The position numbers and the translations under genes were made by a program. A DNA stretch of 13,730 nt from Rhodoferax sp. (GTDB lineage Bacteria; Pseudomonadota; Gammaproteobacteria; Burkholderiales; Burkholderiaceae), in assembly GCA_028292075.1 (NCBI GenBank), contig JAQGNA010000051.1, positions 1 through 13,730 of the forward strand, in the 5' to 3' direction. Below the pieces are notes generated by a model. That model worked only from the letters and a program-made list of their open reading frames with translations. It searched no databases and was not told the origin of the DNA. This document shows, piece after piece, positions 7,212 to 13,583 of the stretch; positions within the stretch are counted from its first letter, which is position 1, and every line of letters starts with the position of its first letter.

Positions 7212-7281
7212 CGGTGAATGAAGGATTTTATTCGCCGGGCGACGTTGAATGAATATAATCGGCGCACTTTCTTCATTCACC
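7212..7281 (+). promoter_or_regulatory. promoter and repeat-rich operator region of the H-NS family gene
   Basis: A perfect TATAAT -10 box is at 7254-7259, with a weak -35 (TTCGCC, 7231-7236) at 17-bp spacing. Transcription would start near 7266, so the ATG at 7291 is the start codon and the in-frame ATG at 7249 lies inside the promoter. Around it are an 11-bp imperfect dyad (CGGTGAATGAA at 7212-7222 against TTTATTCGCCG at 7227-7237), a second GAATGAA at 7247-7253 touching the -10, and an exact inverted copy TTCATTCACC at 7272-7281 of GGTGAATGAA at 7213-7222. This looks like an operator, possibly autoregulatory; the binding protein is unknown. Confidence 0.6.
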
Positions 7282-7290
7282 CGGACCAAT

Positions 7291-7602
7291 ATGACCACCT
7301 ACAAAGAGCTACTTCAGCAGCGCGAAGCCCTTGAGCGCCAGATCAATGAAGCTCGCCAGCGCGAAAATACCCAGGCGCTGGCCCAGGTGCGCGCATTGGT
7401 CGCCGATTTTGATTTGACGCCGGAAGACGTGTTTCCCACCACCAAAACACGCGGTGGCAAATCGGGTGCCGACAAAACCGGCCCAAAGACCAAGGTCGCC
7501 CCAAAGTACCGCAATCCAGCCACTGGCGACACCTGGACCGGCCGCGGCAAGCCGCCCCGCTGGATTCAGGATCAGGAACGGGCGAAGTTTCTCATCGGCT
7601 GA
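7291..7602 (+). CDS. H-NS family nucleoid-associated DNA-binding protein
   Basis: A 103-aa xenogeneic-silencer/nucleoid protein of the H-NS histone family. An N-terminal coiled-coil oligomerisation region (about 1-40, TTYKELLQQREALERQ) is joined by a basic linker rich in K, G and T (about 52-70) to the C-terminal DNA-binding domain. That domain carries KYRNPATGDTWTGRGKPPRWI in two adjoining pieces: YRNPATGDTW at 73-82 and TGRGKPPRWI at 83-92. The GRGK loop inserts in the minor groove of AT-rich DNA in this family. The length is at the short end, typical of betaproteobacterial members. The start was fixed by the promoter, whose -10 box covers the only upstream alternative ATG. No strong Shine-Dalgarno is seen. 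It stands alone, convergent with otsA. Proteins of this kind often repress their own promoter and acquired AT-rich DNA; that role here is inferred. Confidence 0.93.
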   Translation: MTTYKELLQQREALERQINEARQRENTQALAQVRALVADFDLTPEDVFPTTKTRGGKSGADKTGPKTKVAPKYRNPATGDTWTGRGKPPRWIQDQERAKFLIG

Positions 7603-7658
7603 TTCGAGGCAGATGTTCCCCAGGGGTGAGGTGGCCGGGGCGGCCAGCTGATCCATTC

Positions 7659-7683
7659 AAAATGCCGGCATTGCCGGCATTTT
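7659..7683. terminator. bidirectional intrinsic terminator between H-NS gene and otsA
   Basis: A perfect 12-bp inverted repeat, AAAATGCCGGCA (7659-7670) and TGCCGGCATTTT (7672-7683), with one central base; in RNA it forms a GC-rich stem with a small loop. T-runs follow on the plus strand (TTTTGTTTT), and the mirrored A-run gives a U-run on the minus strand. It lies between two convergent stop codons (7602 and 7735), the expected place for a shared terminator. Confidence 0.85.
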
Positions 7684-7734
7684 GTTTTGGCCACGCACGA
7701 CCCGTTTCGGCCTGCAGCGCTTGCAAGGCCGGCT

Positions 7735-9120
7735 TCAGCCGCCCGGTTCGGTTTCAGATAATGCCTGCAGGAAAGTCTTGCGCCACCAGTGCACATCGAA
7801 CTCGCGAATCCGCTGCATGAGTTTCTGGTGACGGCGCTGGCGTTCCTCCAGCGACATCTGTAGCGCTTGTTGAATCACCTCCGCCGTGCCCTGCGTGTCA
7901 TATGGATTCACCAGCAGGGCTTCTTTCAATTGCTCCGCCGCGCCGGCAAAGCGCGACAACACCAGCACGCCCGGATCGGCCGGATCCTGCGCCACCACAA
8001 ATTCCTTGGCGACCAGATTCATGCCGTCGCGCAGCGGCGTTACCAGCCCCACGCGGGCGGCGCGGCACAGCCCCGGAATGCGCTTTCGTGCCACCGTGCG
8101 GTGGATGTAGCGCACCGGCATCCAGTCAAGTTCGCCAAAATCGCCATTCACCGCGCCACACAGGCCTTCCAGTTGTTGCCGGATGTCGGCATACGCGTCC
8201 ACCGATTCGCGCGAGGGCGAGGCGATCTGAATGAGCGTCGCGCTGTTGCGGTTTTCGGGGAAATCAGTGAGCAGGTGGCGGAACGCGCGAATGCGGTGCG
8301 GCAGTCCCTTGGAATAGTCCAGCCGGTCCACGCCGATGAGCAGGCGGCGGCGCACGTATTCTTCGCGCATGCGCTCGAACATGTCCATCGATTCTCGGCC
8401 GCGGGTCAGCGCGAGAAACTCGTTCACGTCGATGCCGATGGGAAAAGCCTGGGCCCTGACCGTCCGATTGAAGGCCCGAAAATGGTGCGGGTCGAGCGCC
8501 TCCGCCCCGGCTTCCTCCCCCACGTAACGGGCGAAATGCCGAACGTCGCATTCGGCCTGGAAACCCACCAGGTCGTAGGCGAACAGCGACCGGATCAACC
8601 ATTCGTGCTGTGGAATGGCCGCCAGGATCAGTGGCGGCGGCAATGGAATATGCAGGAAAAAGCCGATCCGGTTCGTGCAACCCATCGCTCGCAATTCGGC
8701 TGCCAGCGGGATCAGGTGGTAGTCATGCACCCAGATGATGTCGTCCGGCTTCAACAGCGGCATCAGCTTTTTCGCGAACATCTGGTTCACGCGCCGGTAG
8801 CCGGCGATATAGCCCGCGTCGAAATCGGCCAGGTCGAGCCGATAGTGGAACACCGGCCACAACACGCCGTTGCTGTAGCCGAGGTAGAAGCTGTCGTGGT
8901 CTTCCTTGCAAAGGTCCACCGTGGCCAGCGTCACGTTGCCGGCCTGCAAGGTATGCATCTCACCTTCGCCCGGCGTGCCGCCTTCGACCACGGTGCCGCT
9001 CCAGCCGAACCACAGCCCGCCGGTGGTGCGCAGCGCCTCCCCCAGCGCCACGGCGAGTCCGCCAGCGGCGGTCTTGCGCGGATCAGCCACGCGGTTGGAT
9101 ATGACGACGAGTCGGCTCAT
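7735..9120 (-). CDS. otsA: trehalose-6-phosphate synthase OtsA
   Basis: A 461-aa GT20 glycosyltransferase that joins UDP-glucose and glucose-6-phosphate to trehalose-6-phosphate in the cytoplasm. Length is close to E. coli OtsA (about 474). Key elements in order: SNRV with R10 and the AAGGLAVAL glycine loop (18-26); SNGVLWPVFH with W88; VHDYHLIPLA with D133 (131-140); FFLHIPLP with H157; GVDRLDYSKGLPHRI with R266 and K271; PLRDGMNLVAKEF with D365 and E373 (362-374). All expected substrate-binding residues are present, so it should be active. ATG at 9120 is preceded by GAAGGA at 7-8 nt. It is downstream of otsB on the same strand but 261 nt apart, so it may have its own promoter. It ends facing the H-NS gene, with the shared terminator at 7659-7683. 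Trehalose is a stress and osmotic protectant. Confidence 0.97.
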   Translation of the reverse strand: MSRLVVISNRVADPRKTAAGGLAVALGEALRTTGGLWFGWSGTVVEGGTPGEGEMHTLQAGNVTLATVDLCKEDHDSFYLGYSNGVLWPVFHYRLDLADFDAGYIAGYRRVNQMFAKKLMPLLKPDDIIWVHDYHLIPLAAELRAMGCTNRIGFFLHIPLPPPLILAAIPQHEWLIRSLFAYDLVGFQAECDVRHFARYVGEEAGAEALDPHHFRAFNRTVRAQAFPIGIDVNEFLALTRGRESMDMFERMREEYVRRRLLIGVDRLDYSKGLPHRIRAFRHLLTDFPENRNSATLIQIASPSRESVDAYADIRQQLEGLCGAVNGDFGELDWMPVRYIHRTVARKRIPGLCRAARVGLVTPLRDGMNLVAKEFVVAQDPADPGVLVLSRFAGAAEQLKEALLVNPYDTQGTAEVIQQALQMSLEERQRRHQKLMQRIREFDVHWWRKTFLQALSETEPGG

Positions 9121-9181
9121 GCTTGGATCCTTCTATTATTTTGAACGTTCAGGCCTGCCGACCGGAAACAGCGGCCTTCGT

Positions 9182-9217
9182 GGCTGGTGCGGCTGGTGCG
9201 GTTGGTGTGGCTGGCGC
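9182..9217. repeat. 9-bp tandem repeat in the otsB-otsA gap
   Basis: Four head-to-tail 9-bp units: GGCTGGTGC twice exactly, then GGTTGGTGT and GGCTGGCGC. They lie in the 261-bp gap between otsB and otsA (9121-9381). The rest of the gap shows only the otsA ribosome binding site and no convincing gene. On the minus strand one frame would read the repeat as Pro-His-Gln units, but coding is doubtful. It may vary in copy number between strains. Confidence 0.7.
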
Positions 9218-9381
9218 CGTTGCGGCAGGGCGATTGCAGCCATCGCCATGGTCCGGCCCGGCAGCGTGGCCATCAAGGCAATGATGGCCACCGAATGATT
9301 GATGAAAAAGGCCCGGTTCACAATGGTTCACTCGCGTTCCAGGGGCATCGCGTGGGAGCACGCAGTGTGGGCGGTCCTGGC

Positions 9382-10107
9382 TCAGGCGGGTTGCGGCAAG
9401 GTGGCCAACCAGGTTAGCAACTCGGTCGGGTTGGCACACCGGTGCTGCGCCATCGTCGGGCCGACCCCCACCTTGATGCCCAGGCCGCCCAACCGCCGGA
9501 CGGCTTCGAAGCCCGCCTCGTCGGTCACATCGTCGCCGGCGAACACCGGCTGGCGCCCACCGAAAGGCGCCTCGCCCATGAAAGCCTCGATCGCGCGCCC
9601 CTTGCTCACGCCGGCGGGCTTTGCTTCGAACACGAACTTGCCGTGCAACAACGCCAGCCCCGGAAGCGTGCGGAGGGCCTCGGTCATGGTGTCGCGGCAC
9701 AGCGCCTCCAGCTCGGGCGCATGCCGGTAATGCAGGGCGACGGCGGCTTCCTTGCGCTCCAGACGCAGCCCGGGGTGCTTCTCGGCCAACGGCAGCACCG
9801 CCTCGATCAAGGGTTGCAGGTCGGGCGGCTCGGACTCGAACAGCGTGCCGGCGGCGTCGCGGCGGCGTGCGCCGTGTTCGCCGGCGGCCGGCAGCTCGAG
9901 CGGCGCCAGAAAGGTGTCGATGTCGACAATGCGCCGGCCGGACACCACCGCCAGCGCGCCGTCCAGCGTGCCGTGCAAGGCGGTAAGCAGCGGAACGAGC
10001 GTCGCCGGTACGTGCACCAGCTCAGGCTGGTCCGCCAGATCGACGAGGGTTCCGTCGAAGTCAAGGAACAATGCAATGGATCGGTTGAGGCGAGGCAGGG
10101 ACTGCAT
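9382..10107 (-). CDS. otsB: trehalose-6-phosphate phosphatase OtsB
   Basis: A 241-aa HAD-superfamily (type IIB cap) phosphatase that removes the phosphate from trehalose-6-phosphate. Motif I is FLDFDGTL with nucleophile D16 and acid/base D18; motif II is VVSGR (54-58); the lysine region is FEAKPAGVSKGRA (160-172); motif IV is GDDVTDE (191-197). E. coli OtsB is slightly longer (about 266 aa). The EHGARRR segment after the cap start is also typical. ATG at 10107 puts motif I at residue 15, as expected; no clear Shine-Dalgarno precedes it. It is the first gene of the otsB-otsA pair. The usual order in related bacteria can include a glycoside hydrolase between the two genes; none is here. Identification is secure. 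Confidence 0.95.
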   Translation of the reverse strand: MQSLPRLNRSIALFLDFDGTLVDLADQPELVHVPATLVPLLTALHGTLDGALAVVSGRRIVDIDTFLAPLELPAAGEHGARRRDAAGTLFESEPPDLQPLIEAVLPLAEKHPGLRLERKEAAVALHYRHAPELEALCRDTMTEALRTLPGLALLHGKFVFEAKPAGVSKGRAIEAFMGEAPFGGRQPVFAGDDVTDEAGFEAVRRLGGLGIKVGVGPTMAQHRCANPTELLTWLATLPQPA

Positions 10108-10245
10108 GTGGGTAAACCATAGCAGACTTGCCGTTTTAGCGGGTTTTCGGGTGCGTTTCCTGACTGCTGATTGGACACTTTAGCCTTGCACGCAGTCGAT
10201 GAGTTGCTATTGAGAAGATAGCATTTGTGCTGATGATCTTGCACG

Positions 10246-10283
10246 CGAAACAATTGAAACAACTCAACCGTCCGCCGCAACGT
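10246..10283. repeat. 38-bp direct repeat, copy 1
   Basis: Begins CGAAACAATTGAAAC and ends CCGCCGCAACGT. Identical over 38 bp to 10318-10355, with identity ending abruptly at both sides. It contains the palindrome CAATTG and a doubled GAAAC separated by AATT. Confidence 0.9.
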
Positions 10284-10317
10284 CGCACCAGGCAGTTTCC
10301 CTGCGCGCACATGTCCT

Positions 10318-10355
10318 CGAAACAATTGAAACAACTCAACCGTCCGCCGCAACGT
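10318..10355. repeat. 38-bp direct repeat, copy 2
   Basis: Exact second copy of 10246-10283, with a period of 72 bp and a 34-bp unique segment (10284-10317) between them. Origin unknown. It could be a dispersed intergenic repeat, a regulator binding array, or a minimal leftover of a repeat array; no third copy is seen. Confidence 0.9.
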
Positions 10356-10551
10356 GGCTGATACATGCGTAGTGGAACATCTAGCTCTGGGAGCCACACC
10401 ATGCATCCTGTTCTTCTCGGCCGCCATCACGAAGCCACCGCCTTGCGCCTGACAATCGGCCGATTGGGAGGCGGCGCTGTTCGCTTACCTTCGGCTTGTC
10501 GAAGCCCCAAATATGGCGTCCGGGTTGCGTGATGCCCGGAGGGAGGTCGCA

Positions 10552-10956
10552 ATGGCGTCGGCGCTGCGAACGGCTTCCGCTCCCACCCTGGCGGAACCTG
10601 CCGAGGCATCGATCGACGTCACTCGCCTGACTTACCCAAACGGTCGCGGCGGGCGCGCGTTGGAAGTCGCCTTCCAGCAAAGAAGCGTGGGTTGCTGGCT
10701 GGAATACAAAGGCAGCTTTCGCGCCGGAACCATCACCTACAGGGAAGGCCCGCTCCGCATCGCTTTTCCGCACCGGTGTGGGCGCGATTGCCGTTTCTTC
10801 ATCACCATCCCTGCTGTGGCCGAATGGGAGACCGCGACGGGCACGGCGCTTGCGCGGCGCGACGACATCGTCGATTTCGTCGCCGAGACGGTGCGGCGGG
10901 AGGAAGCCGGCAGCTGGCGCGTCGAGATCGGCGCCAGGCGCATTCGTTACAAGTGA
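10552..10956 (+). CDS. uncharacterised 134-aa protein
   Basis: I do not recognise this protein. ATG at 10552 is preceded by GGGAGG at 5 nt, the strongest Shine-Dalgarno in the window, which favours it over an ATG at 10513. Codon choice is biased to G/C in third positions, as in neighbouring genes, which supports real coding on this strand. No signal peptide or membrane segment is visible. The first 20 residues are A/S/E/P-rich and probably disordered. The rest (about 21-134) looks like one alpha/beta domain, with beta-rich stretches (LEVAFQ, CWLEYKGSF, TITYREG, FFITIP) and a helix DDIVDFVAETVRRE (104-117) before a last strand. Cysteines are at 48, 76 and 80; C76 and C80 (CGRDC) could bind a metal or form a disulfide. 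It stands alone between otsB (divergent) and the kinase gene (convergent). Confidence 0.75.
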   Translation: MASALRTASAPTLAEPAEASIDVTRLTYPNGRGGRALEVAFQQRSVGCWLEYKGSFRAGTITYREGPLRIAFPHRCGRDCRFFITIPAVAEWETATGTALARRDDIVDFVAETVRREEAGSWRVEIGARRIRYK

Positions 10957-11038
10957 GGCCAGTTCGCCAAACTCCGTCAGGGCGACCCGCCTTTTGATCC
11001 GTGATCTGTCTCCGCCGTTGCCGATCGTCAGCGCCTCT

Positions 11039-11062
11039 CGGGTTGATTCGGTCATCAACCCG
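11039..11062. terminator. stem-loop between convergent genes (possible terminator)
   Basis: Perfect 9-bp inverted repeat CGGGTTGAT (11039-11047) and ATCAACCCG (11054-11062) with a 6-nt loop. It lies 83 bp past the 134-aa gene stop and 76 bp past the kinase stop. No T-run follows, so it may stabilise 3' ends or act with Rho. A second hairpin (GGCGGC at 11112-11117 with GCCGCC at 11121-11126, flanked by CATGGCG and CGCCATG) is next to the kinase stop codon. Confidence 0.4.
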
Positions 11063-11137
11063 CCCCACTTCCGATGCCGCGAAAAGTTGGCGAGAGCGCG
11101 GCCCATGGCGGGGCGGCGACGCCGCCATGCGCATCCG

Positions 11138-12583
11138 CTACGCCTGAGGCTCCGGCGGCGCGAACCGCACGCTGACCAGCAGGCCCTCGCGGCTGCTGGC
11201 GTGCGCGGCTTCGCGCGGGCTCGGCGCCAGGCTCACTTCCGCGCCGAAGGCCCGGGCGATCTGCGCGACGATGGCAAGGCCCAGGCCGGTGCCTTCGGTG
11301 TCGTGCGAGGCACGGTAGAAGCGTTCGAACACCCGGCTGTGCGCCGCCGCGGGAATGCCCGGTCCGTTGTCTTCCACCGTGAGCTCGACATGCCGATCGA
11401 CACGCCGCACGCCCACCGTGACGCGACCGCCCTCGGGTGTGTAGCGCAGTGCGTTGTCGAGCAGGTTGGCGACCAGCGCGTCGAGCAGCGTGGGCTGTGC
11501 CAGCACCGTGGCATCGGCCGCGTCGGGCGCCACGTCCAGGCCCAGGTCGATGCGCCGGCGGTCGGCCAGGGCGGCGAGTTGCTCGACGCAGTGCAGGGCC
11601 ACGGCGGCGAGGTCCACCGGCTCCAGGCCGGTGTGTGCGTCGCGGTGTTCAGCCTGCGCGAGCAGCAGCAGCTTGTTGGTCACGTCGACCAGGCGCCGGT
11701 TGCTGGCCTGCATGTTCTGCCACAGGGCGTCCATCTCGGTGCGGAGCGATTCGCCCTCGCCGCGGTGCTGCCGCGTGAACCGCGCGTATTCGATCTGCGA
11801 GGCCTGCAGCGCCAGTGGCGTGCGCAGCTGGTGCGCGGCATCGGCGATGAAGCGGCGCTGGGCTTCGGCATGCGCCCGGATCTGTTCGACGAAGCGGTTC
11901 ACCGTGTCGGCAATGGGCCGCAGCTCGGTGTGCAGCCCGCGGACGTCCACGGCAAGGTCGAGCTCCAGCGGGTCGTGCCGCGCGAGCTGGCGGCTCAGCC
12001 GCACCACCGGCCGCAACTCCAGCGTCAGGGCCAGCGTGGTCAGGGCGACCGCCAGCAGCAGGGCGATCAGCAGGTATTCCATCGTCGGCCACCACAGGCC
12101 GCGCAGCATGTGGTCGCGGCTGGCGGTGGTCTTGCCCACGGCGATGGTGATCTCGCGCGCGCCGGCCACGTCGTACATGGCGCGCGTGGTGAGCACGGCG
12201 CGCAGTGGCAGGCCGTCGAACACGGTGTCGAACCATTGCGCGCGATCGGCGCCCTGGGGTCGGCGTTCCTTCGGCAGCGGAAACCCGGGTGAACCGGCCA
12301 GCACCTCGCCGGCGGCGCCGGTCACGCTCAGGAACACGCGGTCGCGTTCGGGCGAGGTAAACAGGCTCAGGGCCGATGGCGGCACGCTGGCCTGCACGTT
12401 GTCGCCTTCCCAGATCAGCCGGTCGGACAGCACCTTGGCCGACGACAGCAGGTCGTGATCCTGCACGTAGTCGGCCACCGAGGCGGCGTTGCGCCAGCTC
12501 AGGTAGCCGCACAGGGCGACGAAGACGGACAACGGCAAGAGCAACCACAGGGCCAGGCGAAGGCGAAGGCTGGCGCGGTTCAT
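11138..12583 (-). CDS. TctE/QseC-type sensor histidine kinase
   Basis: A 481-aa inner-membrane sensor kinase, partner of the response regulator encoded just upstream. Order: transmembrane helix about 10-29; periplasmic 2CSK_N-like sensor (about 30-165, containing DYVQDHDLLSSAKVLSDRL in its first part); second helix about 168-188; HAMP-like linker with RPVVRLSRQL; DHp domain with H-box FIADAAHQLRTPL, phospho-acceptor H251; ATPase domain with N-box NLLDNALRYTPEGG (373-386), VEDNGPGIP (403-411), FERFYR (419-424) and GTGLGLAIV (431-439). All catalytic boxes are intact. ATG at 12583 was chosen because it places the first helix at the N-terminus. A longer frame to 12691 adds 36 low-complexity residues. 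The Shine-Dalgarno is weak. The TctE group typically senses citrate-like organic acids, but the ligand here is not deducible. Confidence 0.93.
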   Translation of the reverse strand: MNRASLRLRLALWLLLPLSVFVALCGYLSWRNAASVADYVQDHDLLSSAKVLSDRLIWEGDNVQASVPPSALSLFTSPERDRVFLSVTGAAGEVLAGSPGFPLPKERRPQGADRAQWFDTVFDGLPLRAVLTTRAMYDVAGAREITIAVGKTTASRDHMLRGLWWPTMEYLLIALLLAVALTTLALTLELRPVVRLSRQLARHDPLELDLAVDVRGLHTELRPIADTVNRFVEQIRAHAEAQRRFIADAAHQLRTPLALQASQIEYARFTRQHRGEGESLRTEMDALWQNMQASNRRLVDVTNKLLLLAQAEHRDAHTGLEPVDLAAVALHCVEQLAALADRRRIDLGLDVAPDAADATVLAQPTLLDALVANLLDNALRYTPEGGRVTVGVRRVDRHVELTVEDNGPGIPAAAHSRVFERFYRASHDTEGTGLGLAIVAQIARAFGAEVSLAPSPREAAHASSREGLLVSVRFAPPEPQA

Positions 12584-12729
12584 GGCTGGAGGGCCTTTGG
12601 TTCGAGGCGCGGGCGCAAAACGTCGGGTGCTTCGTTTCGCGAATGTCCCCCGGCCTTCAGGCTGCCACCTTGACTTCGCTGCAGGACGCACCCGGCGCCC
12701 TGCGCTCGGGCAGGCGCTGGTGGGGTGCC

Positions 12730-12754
12730 GGCGAAGGAAACAAGAGCCTTCGCC
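12730..12754 (-). promoter_or_regulatory. stem-loop between response regulator and kinase genes
   Basis: Perfect 8-bp inverted repeat GGCGAAGG (12730-12737) and CCTTCGCC (12747-12754), with a 9-nt loop, starting 3 nt after the response-regulator stop codon. It lies in a 174-bp gap to the kinase start, unusually long for such a pair. No U-run follows, so it may act as an RNA processing or stability element that sets regulator to kinase ratio. The role is inferred. Confidence 0.45.
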
Positions 12755-12757
12755 ACC

Positions 12758-13432
12758 TCAATCTGCCTGCCGCGTCCGCAACAGATAACCCACGCCGCGC
12801 AGCGTGATGATGGTCGCCTCGCTGCCTTCGAGCTTCTTGCGCAGCCGGTGCAGGTAGATGTCGACCGCGTCGGCGCTGGCCTCTTCGTCCAGGCCGAACA
12901 CGCTGTCGATCAGCGCCTGTTTCGACACCGTGCTGCCCGCCTTGAGGATGAGCGTTTCCAGCAGCGTGCGTTCACGGGGAGGCAGGGCCAGCTGTGCGCC
13001 GGCCACGGTGAACTGGCGCGTACGCAGGTCATAGCGCAGGTTGCCGCAGGCCAGGTCGTTGGCCTTGCCCGGCATCTGTCGGCGCACCAGCACCTTGATG
13101 CGCGCCACCAGTTCACGGGCCTCGAAGGGCTTGACCAGGTAGTCGTCGGCGCCGATCTCCAGGCACAGCACCTTCTGGTCGAGCGAGGCGGTGGCGGTGA
13201 GGATGATCACCGGCACGGTGTCGCCGCGCTCGCGCAGCCGGCGCAGCACGCCCTTGCCGGACAGTTGCGGCAGGTTCAGGTCGAGCAGCACCACGTCGTA
13301 GGCCGCCTGCAGCAGCAGCCGGTCGGCCGCGTCGCCGTCTTCGACGTGGTCGACCACGAAGTCCTGCTCGCGCAGCAGGCTGGCCAGCCAGTGCGCGAGT
13401 TCGGGGTTGTCTTCGATGAGCAGGAGTTTCAT
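12758..13432 (-). CDS. OmpR/TctD-type response regulator
   Basis: A 224-aa two-domain transcription regulator. The receiver domain (about 1-115) has the acidic pair E7/D8 (IEDN), phospho-acceptor D51 in VVLLDLNLP, T79 in ILTATAS and K101 in YLVKPF. The winged-helix DNA-binding domain (about 125-220) has LPPRERTLLETL, a recognition-helix region SADAVDIYLHRLRKKLEG and the terminal GVGYLL typical of OmpR proteins. All phosphorylation residues are intact. ATG at 13432 gives MKLLLIEDNP, an ideal receiver start. The kinase gene follows after 174 nt. It is divergent from an ABC binding-protein gene across 151 bp holding repeated CTARGG-like sites, so it probably controls that operon and perhaps itself. 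QseB and TctD are the nearest well-known relatives. Confidence 0.95.
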   Translation of the reverse strand: MKLLLIEDNPELAHWLASLLREQDFVVDHVEDGDAADRLLLQAAYDVVLLDLNLPQLSGKGVLRRLRERGDTVPVIILTATASLDQKVLCLEIGADDYLVKPFEARELVARIKVLVRRQMPGKANDLACGNLRYDLRTRQFTVAGAQLALPPRERTLLETLILKAGSTVSKQALIDSVFGLDEEASADAVDIYLHRLRKKLEGSEATIITLRGVGYLLRTRQAD

Positions 13433-13450
13433 GGCTTGCCAGGTCGATGG

Positions 13451-13526
13451 ATTCTAAGGACTAGGGTTTGTCTCTAGGTTTGGTGCACCGCAGCGAAAGC
13501 TGGCCGAAGGATGGCGATTCCTAAAC
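13451..13526. promoter_or_regulatory. candidate response-regulator binding sites in divergent promoter region
   Basis: Repeated half-sites lie in the 151-bp divergent region: CTAAGG (13454-13459), CTAGGG (13461-13466), CTAGGT (13474-13479) and CTAAAC (13521-13526), the first three in direct orientation. A -10-like TAGAAT for the regulator gene (minus strand, 13451-13456) overlaps the first, and its -35 region is poor and covered by the others. This is what a promoter controlled by an OmpR-type regulator often looks like. Which gene is controlled, and by which protein, is inferred. Confidence 0.4.
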
Positions 13527-13583
13527 TGGCCCCGACCCGTGGCAACCGCCGGTGGGCCCCCTCAACACCTGTCAGGAGACTTC

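Larger units (their letters stand above)
10108..10551. other. 444-bp stretch without a recognisable gene
   Basis: It lies between the divergent otsB and the 134-aa gene. It holds two identical 38-bp direct repeats (entered separately) and a 6-bp hairpin TGCTAT/ATAGCA at 10205-10210 and 10218-10223. CTTGCACGC occurs twice, in the segment just after 10180 and just before the first 38-bp repeat. A small hairpin GGCTT/AAGCC lies at 10493-10506. Base composition is lower in GC than the flanking genes in its first 200 bp. Promoters for the two divergent genes are expected here, but I could not place them with confidence. Frames across the repeats read through both copies with a near-repeated peptide, but without gene-like composition. 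Confidence 0.6.

Noticed and set aside
7249..7290. Upstream ATG extension of the H-NS family gene (14 extra residues)
   Set aside because: This ATG overlaps the region of the perfect TATAAT box, so it would not be on the transcript; the extension also does not look like the family N-terminus.
7867..9144. Long plus-strand open frame (over 400 codons) opposite otsA
   Set aside because: Antisense shadow of a fully conserved OtsA in high-GC DNA; its translation is H/R/Q/A-rich with no domain.
9136..9321. 61-codon frame with GTG start in the otsB-otsA gap (Pro-His-Gln repeats)
   Set aside because: No ribosome binding site, repeat-driven composition and no known relative; not enough to call a gene.
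10246..10355. CRISPR array
   Set aside because: Only two repeats and one spacer, no cas genes, no leader, and repeat sequence not one I recognise; kept as a direct repeat pair.
10246..10355. Integron attC sites
   Set aside because: The repeats lack the paired RYYYAAC and GTTRRRY core sites with the required inverted symmetry, and no integrase is present.
10381..11106. A 241-codon open frame on the minus strand opposite the 134-aa gene
   Set aside because: Low-complexity G/R/S-rich translation, no ribosome binding site seen, and the opposite strand shows good third-position bias and a strong Shine-Dalgarno.
10778..12292. Plus-strand open frame of about 500 codons opposite the sensor kinase
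   Set aside because: Mirror of the kinase coding sequence; composition is not protein-like and it also runs through the end of the 134-aa gene.
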